This document shows positions 35,001-45,968 of a DNA stretch of 64,000 bases, piece by piece (position 1 is the stretch's first letter; every line of letters starts with the position of its first letter). This stretch comes from Durusdinium trenchii. Taxonomy: Eukaryota; Sar; Dinophyceae; Suessiales; Symbiodiniaceae. The notes under the pieces were generated by a model, which saw nothing but the letters and a program-made list of their open reading frames with translations, did no database searches and was not told where the DNA came from. The stretch is taken from NCBI GenBank assembly GCA_963970005.1, contig CAXAMN010027472.1, positions 1,569,749 through 1,633,748 on the forward strand, given 5' to 3'. The position numbers and the translations under genes were made by a program.

Positions 35001-35161
35001 TAGCCCTGCAAACATTGACATGTGATTTTGCCCAGTTGCTCATTGAACACCAGGGATTGAGTTCAGATTTCTGCTGCCCAGCGTTTCATATTTTCTGGTC
35101 GGTCGTAGTACCGTCTAGTAGGTCGGTCATTGAGTCATAGTCCGGTGCTACCACCTACGTC

Positions 35162-36302
35162 ATGGCGACACTTGTGTTTACGGCGGACCTGATTCACGCT
35201 TACTTCTATGAAGCTGGCCTGGGCAACTACTCCCTTGAAGATGTGACAAAACTCATGTCGGATGAGACACTGTAGTTCGACTGCATTGGCGCTGACAGTC
35301 TGACACTGCCATAGATTAATATGACAGTAGTCATAGATTAATATTATCTATTTTTGGTTTGTCAACGCCACAGTGTTACTGCTGTATTACTTCTCTTCAG
35401 CTGAGTCCTTTTTCGTCCAGGTGTTTGACTTTCCTTACAACATTGTCGGAGACTCATGATGCCGTGCCTGAGATCTACAGGCCGCAGCTCGTCTTACCCA
35501 ATTCTCTTAGCATTGTTCAATGTTTTTATTTTGCTTTAGTGAGTTGCAAGCTGCTCTGAGCAATCGAAGCAATTTCAGGTACTTTGAGAGAGGCTGCTTT
35601 GTTGTTGAGAACGAACATTGCCAGGAACACCCTTTTCTCAAGAACCTTTGGTTGCACATGTGAAACGCCCTCGAGGTCACTTTGTTTGTTTGATCAACTT
35701 GAAAGCACATCATTATTATGTTTTCTGTCAGCTGTTCAGCCGTTCAGGTTTCCAGTGTTCACTATTGCTTGTTGTTTGCGCACTGCCATGCTTGGTGCCC
35801 AGGACCACGTGGGATTTTTTAATGGCCGAGCTGGAAGTGAACATGATGCGTTGGCAGGTGGACTTGGAGCAGGGTATCGTTGGCCGGTCTGGATGCACTT
35901 GCGGGGCGGTGGAGATGGGCTTTACTATGCCTGGTCAACTCATGCTGGAGTACATTGAGGCCGCCTATGCTCAAGAGCCGGTCATTACACTTGGGTGTTT
36001 CTACAAGGGTGGACTCTACAGGGCGTGCTTCACTATAAATTCAGGATTTGCTTTGGACTGCAGTGCTTTGGGTTCAATTGGTTTTTGGTGGTTCAGATCA
36101 TGTCAGTGTTAATTTTTCTGAAGGTGTTTCTATTTCTTGGGGTATGCAAAGATGCCGGGCCTTGGCCTTGCTTACGGTTTGATTGTAGACCAACCAAGGA
36201 GATAACGTCAAATTCAATGCTTATGGCCTTCGACTTGAGCCGGTCGAACTTCACGTCCTACAAGATAGGTTTTTTAGCAGAGCTTTTAATTCTGTTCAGT
36301 GA
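35162..36302 (+). CDS. Unknown multi-exon gene, paralogue B
   Basis: Exons: 35162-35271, 35421-35480 (GC donor) or a longer form, 35579-35659, 35803-~36098, 36189-36302. Phases match at the first three junctions. Segments are FTADLIHAYFYEAGLGNYSL, CLTFLTTLSETHDAVPEIYR, YFERGCFVVENEHCQEHPFL, MAELEVNMMRWQVDLEQGIV, LEYIEAAYAQEPVITLG and TNQGDNVKFNAYGLRLEPVE. They align with paralogue A: AYFIRCRL/AYFYEAGL, the CLxxL start of exon 2, QGEHVIFTYAGLHL/QGDNVKFNAYGLRL. Introns 1 and 2 fall at equivalent positions and phases. The exon 4/5 junction is unresolved. No function can be assigned; a duplicated structural or regulatory gene of the element is the simplest view. Confidence 0.6.
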
Positions 36303-36810
36303 GCCGGACCTGTTGGACCTGCCGGACTGAAGTCACCGGCTGTCGGACCACAGGCCGGTTCAATTAGCGGTAGTGCACAGGGCAGGCTGGTCGGGCGAGC
36401 AGTGCAACAAAAGGCCGCTTCCAACTGTTTGCATTCAGAAGGCACAAGTACGTACTGACAAATTGCAGGGACAGTTCATTATATCTATGTTTTTGACACA
36501 CACACACATTCATTCATTCATTCATATTCACATTTTTTGGTTTTATGATGTTTTATGTCATATTGGTCCATTTGGACACTTGGAGCTTGAGCAGTTGCAA
36601 CTCTTGCTTCCACTGAGAGTCCCGCAGATGCAAGAGTTAAATTGCATTATACATTTAAATCAGGTTGCTTAATTCTTCATTGGTGTATTTGGGAATTATG
36701 AACAGCCTTCCTAATTAAGTCTGAAGCCATATGATGCACCCCTAGTACGTTGAAGCCATGAACAATCATTTATGCTAGTGACTTAGCATCTAGTCTAATT
36801 TGTTGGGCTT

Positions 36811-39800
36811 ATGGCAGCAGCTTCTTCTTCTGGTGGGACAGATGACAGCTCCACGTTGGGCCGTCCTTGCCGGAAGTCCTTTGCAGCAGAGCTTATCTGT
36901 GATCATGGCCGGTTCCGTTGTGAGCTGTACGAGTTTACGCCGTGCAAGTCGGACATCGCCGGGGGACGGAGGTATTGGCACTTGAAATGGCTGTTGGACT
37001 ATTTGGGTGGAAGCCCAATTGCAAACTTTTGGGGCCAGGTGACGGATTCCTTCCTCAACCGCATAGAGAGCAGGATTATGTGGTTATTGCCGGACAAAAA
37101 TGATGAGGACGGCCCACAGGCAGAGGCTGAGAAGCATTTGTTGCACAGCTCGTGGGCCAAGTTTCGGGCAGGAAAAAGGGACAACGCAGGTAATAGTAAG
37201 GAGGACGGACCAGAGCCGTGCCAAGAGTTCTGCGGCAGTTCTTTTGCTTTTCTCGTGATTGTTGCACAATGGGCTCGTGCGATCAAATCCACACAGAAGT
37301 GGAACCTGCCACATGAGGACGTGCAAGAACGGTGTGCAGGACTGCTGAATGCTTTCTCCAAAGCATTTCTTTGCAGGCAGGGCACTTGGACCACCCCTGA
37401 GGGGCTCAATTTTACATGGTCGGACGGCAAGGTTGACAAGAATGCATTGACACGGTCGAGCAAGAACCTCTCCAAATCTTTGTCGGACCTGGGCGACGGA
37501 CAATATGTCAATGCGTCGGACATGCTGTCATCACTTGCAAATGATGAGGTCAGCAGGAACTTTGGTAAGGGCCGGAAAGATGGCAGTTCTCTTTGCATTG
37601 CCAGGTTCTTAGAACTCTTGGCCTGTACAGCTGACACTGGAGATCGGGCCGGGCATCCAGTGTGGAACTTGGTTTCGGTGAAGCAGCTTGAGCAACTCAG
37701 GCACAGTCAGCAAAATATTGTGATGTGTTCCACAGAGAGTGTTCAAGTTACCTGTTGGAGTTTCATCGCTATGAAAATTAATATTGCCAAAACATATATA
37801 ATCAATATTTACTACTATCATCCAGCATCCAAAGACACAGACAATTTCCAATTGAACTTCGTCATATTCTCATGTTGGTTGCATCCTTTTTCACAGAAGT
37901 GACAGGCTGTTTAATACTGACAACACCTGCTTGCCCAATAGTAGAATGCATTGCTGGCAGGACGCAAAAGGGATACAGGCGGGCATCCCACAGCTACAAG
38001 GAGGCAATGGTGAAAGAAGCTGCCTCCAGTGGCAAGCTTTCATCGGCTGTTCAAGGGCAGGTCCAGTTCTGTTCAGCGTCGGACCCACAGGACGAGCAGG
38101 CCAGCAAGAGACGCAGGAAAGCATCTGCCCAAAGTGGTCTCCGCTACCAGGAGTGTGAACGGTTTAGCTATTTGAACGCAGCAGCCGGGCAATTCAGGGG
38201 ACTGTCAATTTTGTCGGTCGTTGCTGATGCTGTGCACGTTGGGTCGGAGGATTGGCTAAATGTGGTCGCTTATGCACCAGAGAAGAGGTTGGGGGCAGTG
38301 CTACCTCAACAGGCCAGGTCGGGAGGGCAGTAGGAAGTAACTAAGCAGCAGGCTTAGTTTCGTGATTTGATTCACTTAAGTTCTTTGCCTCTATGACACC
38401 GTCCTCTATTATATTGCCACAATTAAGAACTACAGTTCTGTGTGCTACTATCCTGAATTCAATTTTCAAAGTTGACCGATTTTGAAGCCTGGAGGATCAT
38501 CCTGGAGGTTAGTTTTTGGAGGACAAAAATGTCATCGTTTTGGCACCATGGGATCTCCTACTCCTTCCCCGATGATCCGTTTCCTACTTCTTCCCCGATA
38601 CTTTTGAGGTAGCGCGTCCTACTTCTTCCCCGATCCCGGCCTGGCAAAAATCATTTTTTTTGATTTATTATTCGTCTCCTTTGATCTCCACCCTCAGAAC
38701 CCCGCCAAATTCCTCCGTGGTTTAATATTCGTTTTAAAGGGGGGAAGGAATCCTACCTCTTCCCCGATGATTTTGGTGCGCGGGACCTCCTACTCCTTCC
38801 CCGATCTTCGTGGCCGCTTTTTTCGAGGACAAAAAATGGAATTTTTGTCCTCCCAAAATTGAACTTTTGGCCTCTTCCAGTGGTCCAGAAAAGCAGTTCC
38901 CGAGATGCAAAGTTCATGTTTTTATTGATTGTAAGTTATGCATCTGGCATCATTGAGAACTGCCTCTCATGTTAGTTTCCATGACTTCAAGTCAACATGG
39001 TATCAAGATACAAATTACAGCCTGGTGTTGCATGGGCAAATGACCACTAACTATAGCACAGTTTAACAGTAAATTCATCGTAAGTTTTCTGCCCGAACAG
39101 GAAGAGTCGAGCACAAAGTTGTCGGAGGATGAGTGGTTGGACATGTGGAACCAAAGGATTCAGAGGTTCTTTCCAGACAGTCAGACGGACAAGCCTCGTG
39201 GTCGAGGATATCAAGAGCCGGAACGTTTGGCTACACTTCGGTGGATGCAGGACATGAACAATGCATTGGCTAGTGTTGGCTGGCGCTTTGGAAACTTCAA
39301 GGAGGACAAAGACAAGCAGGACCCCAAGCCTGGTAGGCCACCTATTCTGGTTCTGTGCACAGACCAAGAGTCAACACAGCTGGCGGCAGTGGCTTTTCTG
39401 AGGAATGCGCAGCACCTTTGGGTCGAGCATGTGTCGGACCCAGCACATCGTTCACACAATGATGTTCACTTGGCTTTGTCAGCGGCTGGACTCCTCAAAT
39501 TTTCCCTTTGGTGCATATCCTTATACAACTTAAGGTATGGGCCGTGGAACAAGGGGACTTGGTCGTGGAAACTGAAGGAGGTTGCAGAGACTGTGTCAAC
39601 CTCCATGGCTCCGTCGGACCCGCTTTTGCTGGAATTTTTTCCTTCTATTTTGGAAGATGCTGGGCGCCCTGAGTCGGACAACACAGAGTTGGAGCGCCAG
39701 AAGTGGCTGAAGTCAGTGCCGGACTTGTCATGTGTCCGGACCAAAGGAACAAAGGCCAGCACAAGTCGGTTCAACTCCCTGACATTGGCCCACTCAAAGC

Positions 39801-42452
39801 TGGACCATGAGTGGTCGGCCTTGGCATTTCTTTTGTCGGTCGTGTGCATTTCCCATGGCTGGGCAGCAAAGCCTGCAGATCTTTGGGCACCAGATAAGAA
39901 GGTTGCCATTTCAACGGCAGGACCTGTGGCGGCCGGGAAGCAAAAGGCCAAGGAGGATGCCAAGAAGGACATGCAAGAAGAGCGCCGGACAGCTGCAAAT
40001 ACATTTCATGTGATGACAAAGTTTATTTGCGTGCAGGACAACAAGGACACAGCCCGTATGGTCTACCTGATTCTTCGGCCGGAGGCTTTAAGATGCTCCA
40101 AGATGCTCAAGGAGCTCAGGTCGGACGACATGACATTGTCGTACTTTTCCAAGTGGGCTCATTGGTGGTGGATGGACACAGCCACCGAGCACTTGAAGTG
40201 CATGTCTGATTTGGCAGGGCTGCAAAGGGTCGGGTTCAACATGGATGTGCTTCATGTCGCAAAGACTGAGGAATCCGAAGTGGCTTGGCAGGATTCATTG
40301 GCTGGACAGATGGGCCGCATGCTTTTGCATCTTCTGAGGGTGAGGGCAGGGTCGCAGTTGTTCCACACCAATGGATTTGGAGCAACTGCCGGGCTGGTCC
40401 ATTTGGAGGATTCATGCCGGGCAGGTAGCCTCAAGTTTTTCCAGGCCATGTATGAGACAGTGAAGGCCATTCATGAGTCGGGCACACTTTTGGCCAAGAC
40501 AGTGTTGGTCGCGCACTTCAGTCAGACGCCGGTCATGAAGTACATTCTGCAGGGCCTGTCCAGCTCAATGTTTAAAGTTGTGCCAGACTTTTTGGCTGAG
40601 GAGCTGAGGTACATTTGGTCGGGCTTGTTGAACTCCAAACTCATTGAGGATGGCAACAAGATTCAGCGAGAGGCCGAACAGCGACACAGCAGTTCCAAGG
40701 ACCTGGGACGGATGGCAGGGTGGTTTGGGTTGACAAATTCTGGGCTTTTGAAATCATATGGTCGGTCAGAAGTGCAGCCGGAGAGCCTTTACCATATGAC
40801 TGGAGATTGGAACAAAAATACGCTTTTCAGCAGGAAAAAACAAAAGACAGTGGCCAGGGATGTAGAGTCAGCACAGCCGGACAGTGACGACAAGTTCCTT
40901 GAGGACATCACTAAGACCAGGACATGGCCATCCCACAACCACGAATCAGAGCAGGAAGTACTGGCAGACTTTAGCCTTTTGAAGAGGATTGTGGCTGAAA
41001 AGTGGGACTGGAGCAAGCTGGAGTCCTCATGGCACGCAGCTTTACTGCCGGAAGGTCACGCAGTAATTATTAATGAGTCGTCCCCTGCATTGGTCCTCAA
41101 GGCGTACAGACGGGCGGCATTATGCTGGCCATGTTCTCTAACTTCTCTGAAGGACTTGCCGGACATTTTGGAGCCTCGAACTGATATATCCTCTTTGTAT
41201 TGGGTCCATGTCTTTGATTCGGAGGTCACTATCCTTGAGATTGTCACTATGTCGCCCTTACGTTACTTGGTTCAAACATGTAAGTTAGCAAGTTTATTAG
41301 GATTGAACGCAACCAAATCACAAACAGGTAGTTTCTATGTTGTCAATTGAGAAGGCCTCCAGGCAATGAGTGTGAAGTGAAAGAAGAAACCTGGCAGAGT
41401 GACTGTTGGGATGATGCTTCAGTAATTGTGTGGGGTTGGTTATTGTGATGTAGGACCTGTATGCTCTTTCAGCTTTTGACTTGGTTCAAGCAATACTTTA
41501 TTTATGAGGGCCTTGTGTGCAGTCTCAAGATGGATGGAATGCGTTTTTTTGTGTATATAGTGCTAAGATCTTATCAACCCAAAGCCGGTAATATTTTCAC
41601 AACCGTTGGTCTTTTAAAGCTCGAGGCCGGTCTACTAGTGGGTGCAACTTGAACAAGGGGTTGGTCTTTGAGGTCAAGTCGAAGGCAACCAACTTGATAG
41701 AATTTCAGGCCGGACGTGGCTTTGCAGGGCTGTCAGAAGCCACAATGAGGAAGGTCTGCCAAGAGTTGAAGTGGAACATCAGCCCCAGTCCAACTGGGGC
41801 TGATGAATGCCATCACTTGGCTGTGGTCGGACTCCTGAACCATGACCCCAGGTTGACGGAGGAGGAGGTCGTGCAGAAGATTTGCTTCAGGTCGCAGGTG
41901 GAAAAGAATACGCCGGACATCGACGACCCTGAGCTGGAGCAGGTCGTACGGGACACCCTGTTGGTCGGAGAGCAGGACCAGGCTCTCAGAGAGCTCACTC
42001 GTCGGAGGGGCAACTTGACGGCCAAGACATTGCGGCCAAAGGTGCGTCAGATGTACCAGGTGGCCGCAAAGGGTGTCAAAGCCTGGTCGGACAAGGCCAA
42101 TGTCGAGGCACGCAAGGCAAAGGAAAAGAAGGAGGTCGCTGACGGCCTGACCTTTCAGAAGAACATTGAAAGGGTCTATGCCAAGCTCAAGGTCCCAGTG
42201 GACGTACAAATGAAGGCACTTCTGCCTGCGGCTGTCCGGGCCTGGTCGGACCAGAAGAATGGTCGGTGGAAGCTTACCTACAAAGGTTTGCATGTACAAT
42301 TTGGCCGGAGCATCAGTTGGACAAGCATTGGACATGGTCGGGCAGCAGCTGAGTGTGTCCGACAGGGTTGGCAGTGGCTGGAGGTACACGAGGGTCGGAG
42401 CATGCCAGAGTCGGTCGAAACAAAGTTGAAGAAGCTGGTGGAAACTGGTTGA
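36811..42452 (+). CDS. Candidate DDE/RNase H-fold transposase, four exons, ~1425 aa
   Basis: Exons 36811-37724, 37961-38312 (GC donor), 39101-41279 and 41620-42452 join in perfect phase. The N-terminal ~300 residues have Cys/His and Trp-rich stretches (AAELICDHGRFRCELYEFTP, YWHLKWLLDYLGG). Exon 2 ends in a beta-hairpin-like segment with an acidic residue, LSILSVVADAVHVGSEDW (Asp ~394). Exon 3 holds PPILVLCTDQESTQLAAVAF (Asp ~510) and LWVEHVSDPAHRSHNDVHLA (Asp ~535). The spacing and strand pattern resemble the catalytic core of DDE transposases, including the TDQE of MULE-like enzymes, but I cannot name the family or the last acidic residue. Exon 4 is helical and Lys/Arg-rich. The second intron carries a nested TIR element. 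If exon 2 ended at the TAG at 38331 instead, this would be two genes. Confidence 0.5.
38513..38858. mobile_element. Nested TIR element (346 bp) in the transposase-gene intron
   Basis: The ends TTTTTGGAGGACAAAAAT and (inverted) ATTTTTGTCCTCCCAAAA match at 17/18 positions. The interior carries five direct copies of TCCTACYYCTTCCCCGAT at 38556, 38582, 38617, 38751 and 38788. The first 14 bases of that motif also occur in the terminal repeats of the 29-kb element. Confidence 0.65.
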
Positions 42453-43248
42453 TCTATGTTGGCATCAATAGCTGGCTGGACAAGTCGGACAAGTTTCACT
42501 TAACTTTCCTATAAATTTCAGCCTTGTGGCTGTGCACAGTGAGTTGGATGGACACAGCAAGTTAGTTGCAGGGTCGGGCCACAAAGTTGGTTCATTAATT
42601 GATATTGATATCCATAACATTAACACGTCGGACACTGGCATCTAAGTAGTGCAGTAGTCCAACAGTACTGATGAACAATTGCTGCAGGACAGACGGGCCA
42701 GGCTGAAAACCGATTGTCTCGCATGGGGGCTATGCCAGGCAGAGCTTAGTAACTCAGTGTATCAGTAGCAAACACAAATGGTCATCAGCAAATGTGCATA
42801 TTTAATGCACACGTTTAAGAATGACTCAGAGTACACTGGTGTCATGGTGACTGCCTTGACCTTTATTCTGATTCTTTGAGTGTGTGAGTTTGTGCAGTGT
42901 CCCATGCAATCTTTAATGCGGCACACCAGGCATGGCTTTCAAGCCTTGTTTCTCGCCTTCAGTGTGCTAACTTTAAGCAGCTCAAGCCAACCAGTCAATA
43001 TATGACCGACACCAAGCCAAGCATGGACACCAAATTTGATTTGCAGAGCTTAATTTTCAGCATTCAGTTTGCTGTTTTGGATGATTTTTCATGCAATTAG
43101 GATATTATGTGTTTTTGTAGACCCTAGCTTAGTGATATATTTTCATAATCAATGTCCATGTTCAGAAATATGTACACTTGTCCATTGCACCTGGGATGGA
43201 CCAATTGACATCAATCCTGCCAAGCAAATTACATTTTGGTCGGGCGGA
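42453..43248. other. Spacer within the element
   Basis: AT-rich DNA between the candidate transposase gene and the kinase gene; no protein-like frame noted. Confidence 0.4.
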
Positions 43249-45225
43249 ATGGTGCGCAGGGCCACTCATGCAGAGGCTGGAACAGTGCCCTTGCCGTCGG
43301 CTTTTGCTTTGTTTATGTCGGACATGAAGCGTACGGGCATAAGCCCACCTGGCCGGGGGGCTCATCGGCGGATCGTCGGCAAGACTCCCGTCAAGGGGAC
43401 GGACCACTACAGGTTGAGATGGCATCTTGTTTTGTAGTTTTCAGTGCCAAGTGTTTTTGTTCTCGTTGTGCGGCGTTGGCCAACTTTTGGCAAAAAAGGC
43501 GGAGAGGAGTCAGTCAGTCAGTCAGTCAGGTATAATGTGTTGATCAACTTAGTTGTCAAAACCACTGACTGTTTTAAGTTGTGTTCTGCGCACTTGTATT
43601 TTTTGCAACTGGCACAGCTAGCTAACAGTTAATCTTTTACGTGACCAGTACAGGTGGTAAAAGATTAGCAAGCTATTGCCACTGACTGTTGAAAATAGAG
43701 CTAAGGAGAAAAAGGCCAGACCTGAGGGACCTCTACAACAAGAGGGCGCAGGACGCGTACGCGGCAAACCAGGAAAAGAAGTGGAAGTGCCAACAAGGCC
43801 GGAGGCTTCAGCAACGGCCATCGGACGAGTCGGACCAAGGTGACCGGTCAAGACCTGACCATGTGGCTTTCACTTTGTCAGAGCCACTTGTGCCAGAGTC
43901 TTTGCTGGGGCAGGGCACCTATGGGCAGGTCTACCTTTGCAATTGGTTGGGCTCAAAGCTTGCGTTGAAGGTACCTCACCGTTCATTGGAGGCGGCTGGT
44001 CAGGAGGAAGCGCAGGAGCCGGACTTGTTGGACGGGCCTGTGTCTGAGGCTTTTCGGTGCGCAGACCTTGCCAGGGAGCATGCCATTATGACACAGCTGG
44101 CTGGACACCCCAACATCGTGCATGTTTTTCAGCTGTTGAGATTGCCGGATGGTTGCGTGGGCATGCTGATGGAGGTGGCTGCAAGCCACCTCCAGAAGCA
44201 TTGCTTGATGCTGAAGAAGTCGGACGAGCCCTGGTCGGACATAAAGTTCCAGGTTTGGAAACTCTTTAAGCAGGTCTTGGCTGGTCTTGCCCACATTCAA
44301 GCGAAGAAGGTTGTGCACTGCGACCTCAAGACCAACAACATCCTGTTTTTGGACGGCGGTCGGGCTGCCATTGCAGACTTTGGCTTGAGTCGGTCAGTCA
44401 CTTCTTCTGGGCAGGTCGCCGTTTATGGTAACAGCGTTTACACAATTGGCTACCGGCCGCTGGAATGCCTAGTAGCTGGTGGAAAAAGGGCCTGGACCCC
44501 AGTTACTGTGCAACTAAGCAAAGACTTTCACAAGCAGGAGAGGAAGAATCAGGCTGAAGCATGCAATGCAGTGCAAAGTGTGACGACTTCAAATGACAAT
44601 GCCAACTGAAATCATGTTTTCATGTTATTCTTAGATACTACTGCTCACTCACTGTTGTTTCCTACGCAGTTACTTGTTTGGGTAAGCTGAGCTGTTATCT
44701 CATCCTTGGCTCTTTTCATTTGGACATAATTCATGCGTTTCAGCTTTGAGCTGGCTGGTCACCTATTGAATGCTGATTTCCTGGTGTTCCCAGCTTCATT
44801 ACAAAACCTTTTTGTGAAGACAAAAGCTAAGCAGACTGCTCGCGAATAAGAACTCCAGCCCCATGGCCTTTTTTGGAAGAGAGGAGACTAACTAGACAAC
44901 CCGCATCAGATTGCACCAGCTCTTGATGTATACTCAGGTCAACATCGGGCTAAAAGCGGACAACTGGTCGTTGGCAGGCATTGCCTGGGATATGTTTGCC
45001 TTCACAGCAAATTCACTATGGCCAGACCAAGCTCTGGAGGATGTCTCAGAAGGAGGTTGTACTAAGGAGACACTGTTGCACTTGCGGCGGGTCTTGCAAC
45101 GCCGGCTGGACGAGCGAAGCTTGGACGGAGATCGCCGTCATTTGCCGGACATTATCAAAGCCTGTGTGCAGGCAGAGTCGGACCGAGCCTGTGTTGCGCT
45201 CATCAGTGCAATGTGCCCAAGGTGA
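43249..45225 (+). CDS. Protein kinase with a short HMG-box-like N-terminal region, three exons
   Basis: Exons 43249-43412, 43706-44471 and 44938-45225 join in phase. The N-terminus (LPSAFALFMSDMKRTGISPP, then RDLYNKRAQDAYAANQEKKW across the first intron) loosely resembles HMG-box helices 1 and 3; this is tentative. The kinase domain follows: glycine loop LLGQGTYGQVYL (~121), lysine in LALKVP (~143), catalytic loop VVHCDLKTNNILF (HCD in place of HRD, ~258), IADFGLS (~278), a YRPLE variant of APE, and subdomain IX KADNWSLAGIAWDMFAF in exon 3. All residues needed for catalysis are visible, so it may be an active Ser/Thr-type kinase. The ORF stops after ALISAMCPR; a conserved C-lobe Arg is missing, so a further exon (perhaps near 45355) is possible because CCAAG|GTGAGC is a good donor. 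Confidence 0.75.
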
Positions 45226-45968
45226 GCCTGAAGCAGGACATTTGGGAGAGGAAGGGCCATTGACTGGATGGACAACAGTACTGACTGTGACTGGAGACTG
45301 GACGGGCCAAGCGAATCAAGCTGGACTGCAACTTGCTGACAACTCACTCACAGCTGAGGCCGGACCTTTGAAAGAATGGCGGTATTTGGCAGGTCGAGTC
45401 AAAGACTCACAGATTTGACAATATGATGATAATACGTTCTATTTTTTTCCTGTCGGTTGGCCAGGTGGCCAGTCCAAGAGTCTAACTCAGTTGCTCGTGG
45501 AAAAAAGCTGCTGCTGCCCTGCTAATGTTCAAGCATTTTACTTTTTCAACAAAGTAGTCACTGTTCAATGAATGAGTCACTAGCTGCCAGTACACGCCGA
45601 CAGTGAGCTTGATTGATTTTGATTTGATAAGTTAGGTAAGCAGTTGTCAATAGTAGCCAGGAGTCAATAATAAATTCACTTGATTCAATCAGGTCATCCA
45701 CTTGACTCGCTTAACTTAGTGGTGCGAACTGCCTATTGATTGACTGTGAGTCTTTGTTGAACAAGTCTGAGCGGTTAGCATTCCAATGCAGCATGCCAGC
45801 AGTATGGATTACTTGCCAGTTCTTGTGTAACTGTGGAAGTTGCGGGCTACTAGTAGCAGTTGAATTTGACAGTTGGCATTCATTATTGATGAAACCTTGC
45901 TTTTGCTTATTTTGAGTCTCCAAGTCTAGTTGCTCGCCTGACTCACCTCCATTGCCGGACCTCCCCCC
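45226..45968. other. Spacer, possibly with a last kinase exon
   Basis: A frame through 45210-45415 (CAQGEPEAGHLGEEGPLTGW, KEWRYLAGRVKDSQI) looks moderately protein-like and could be a continuation of the kinase gene in another frame. The rest is AT-rich. Confidence 0.35.

Noticed and set aside
36999-37637. 212-codon antisense ORF
   Set aside because: It lies opposite exon 1 of the candidate transposase, whose frame continues in phase across introns.
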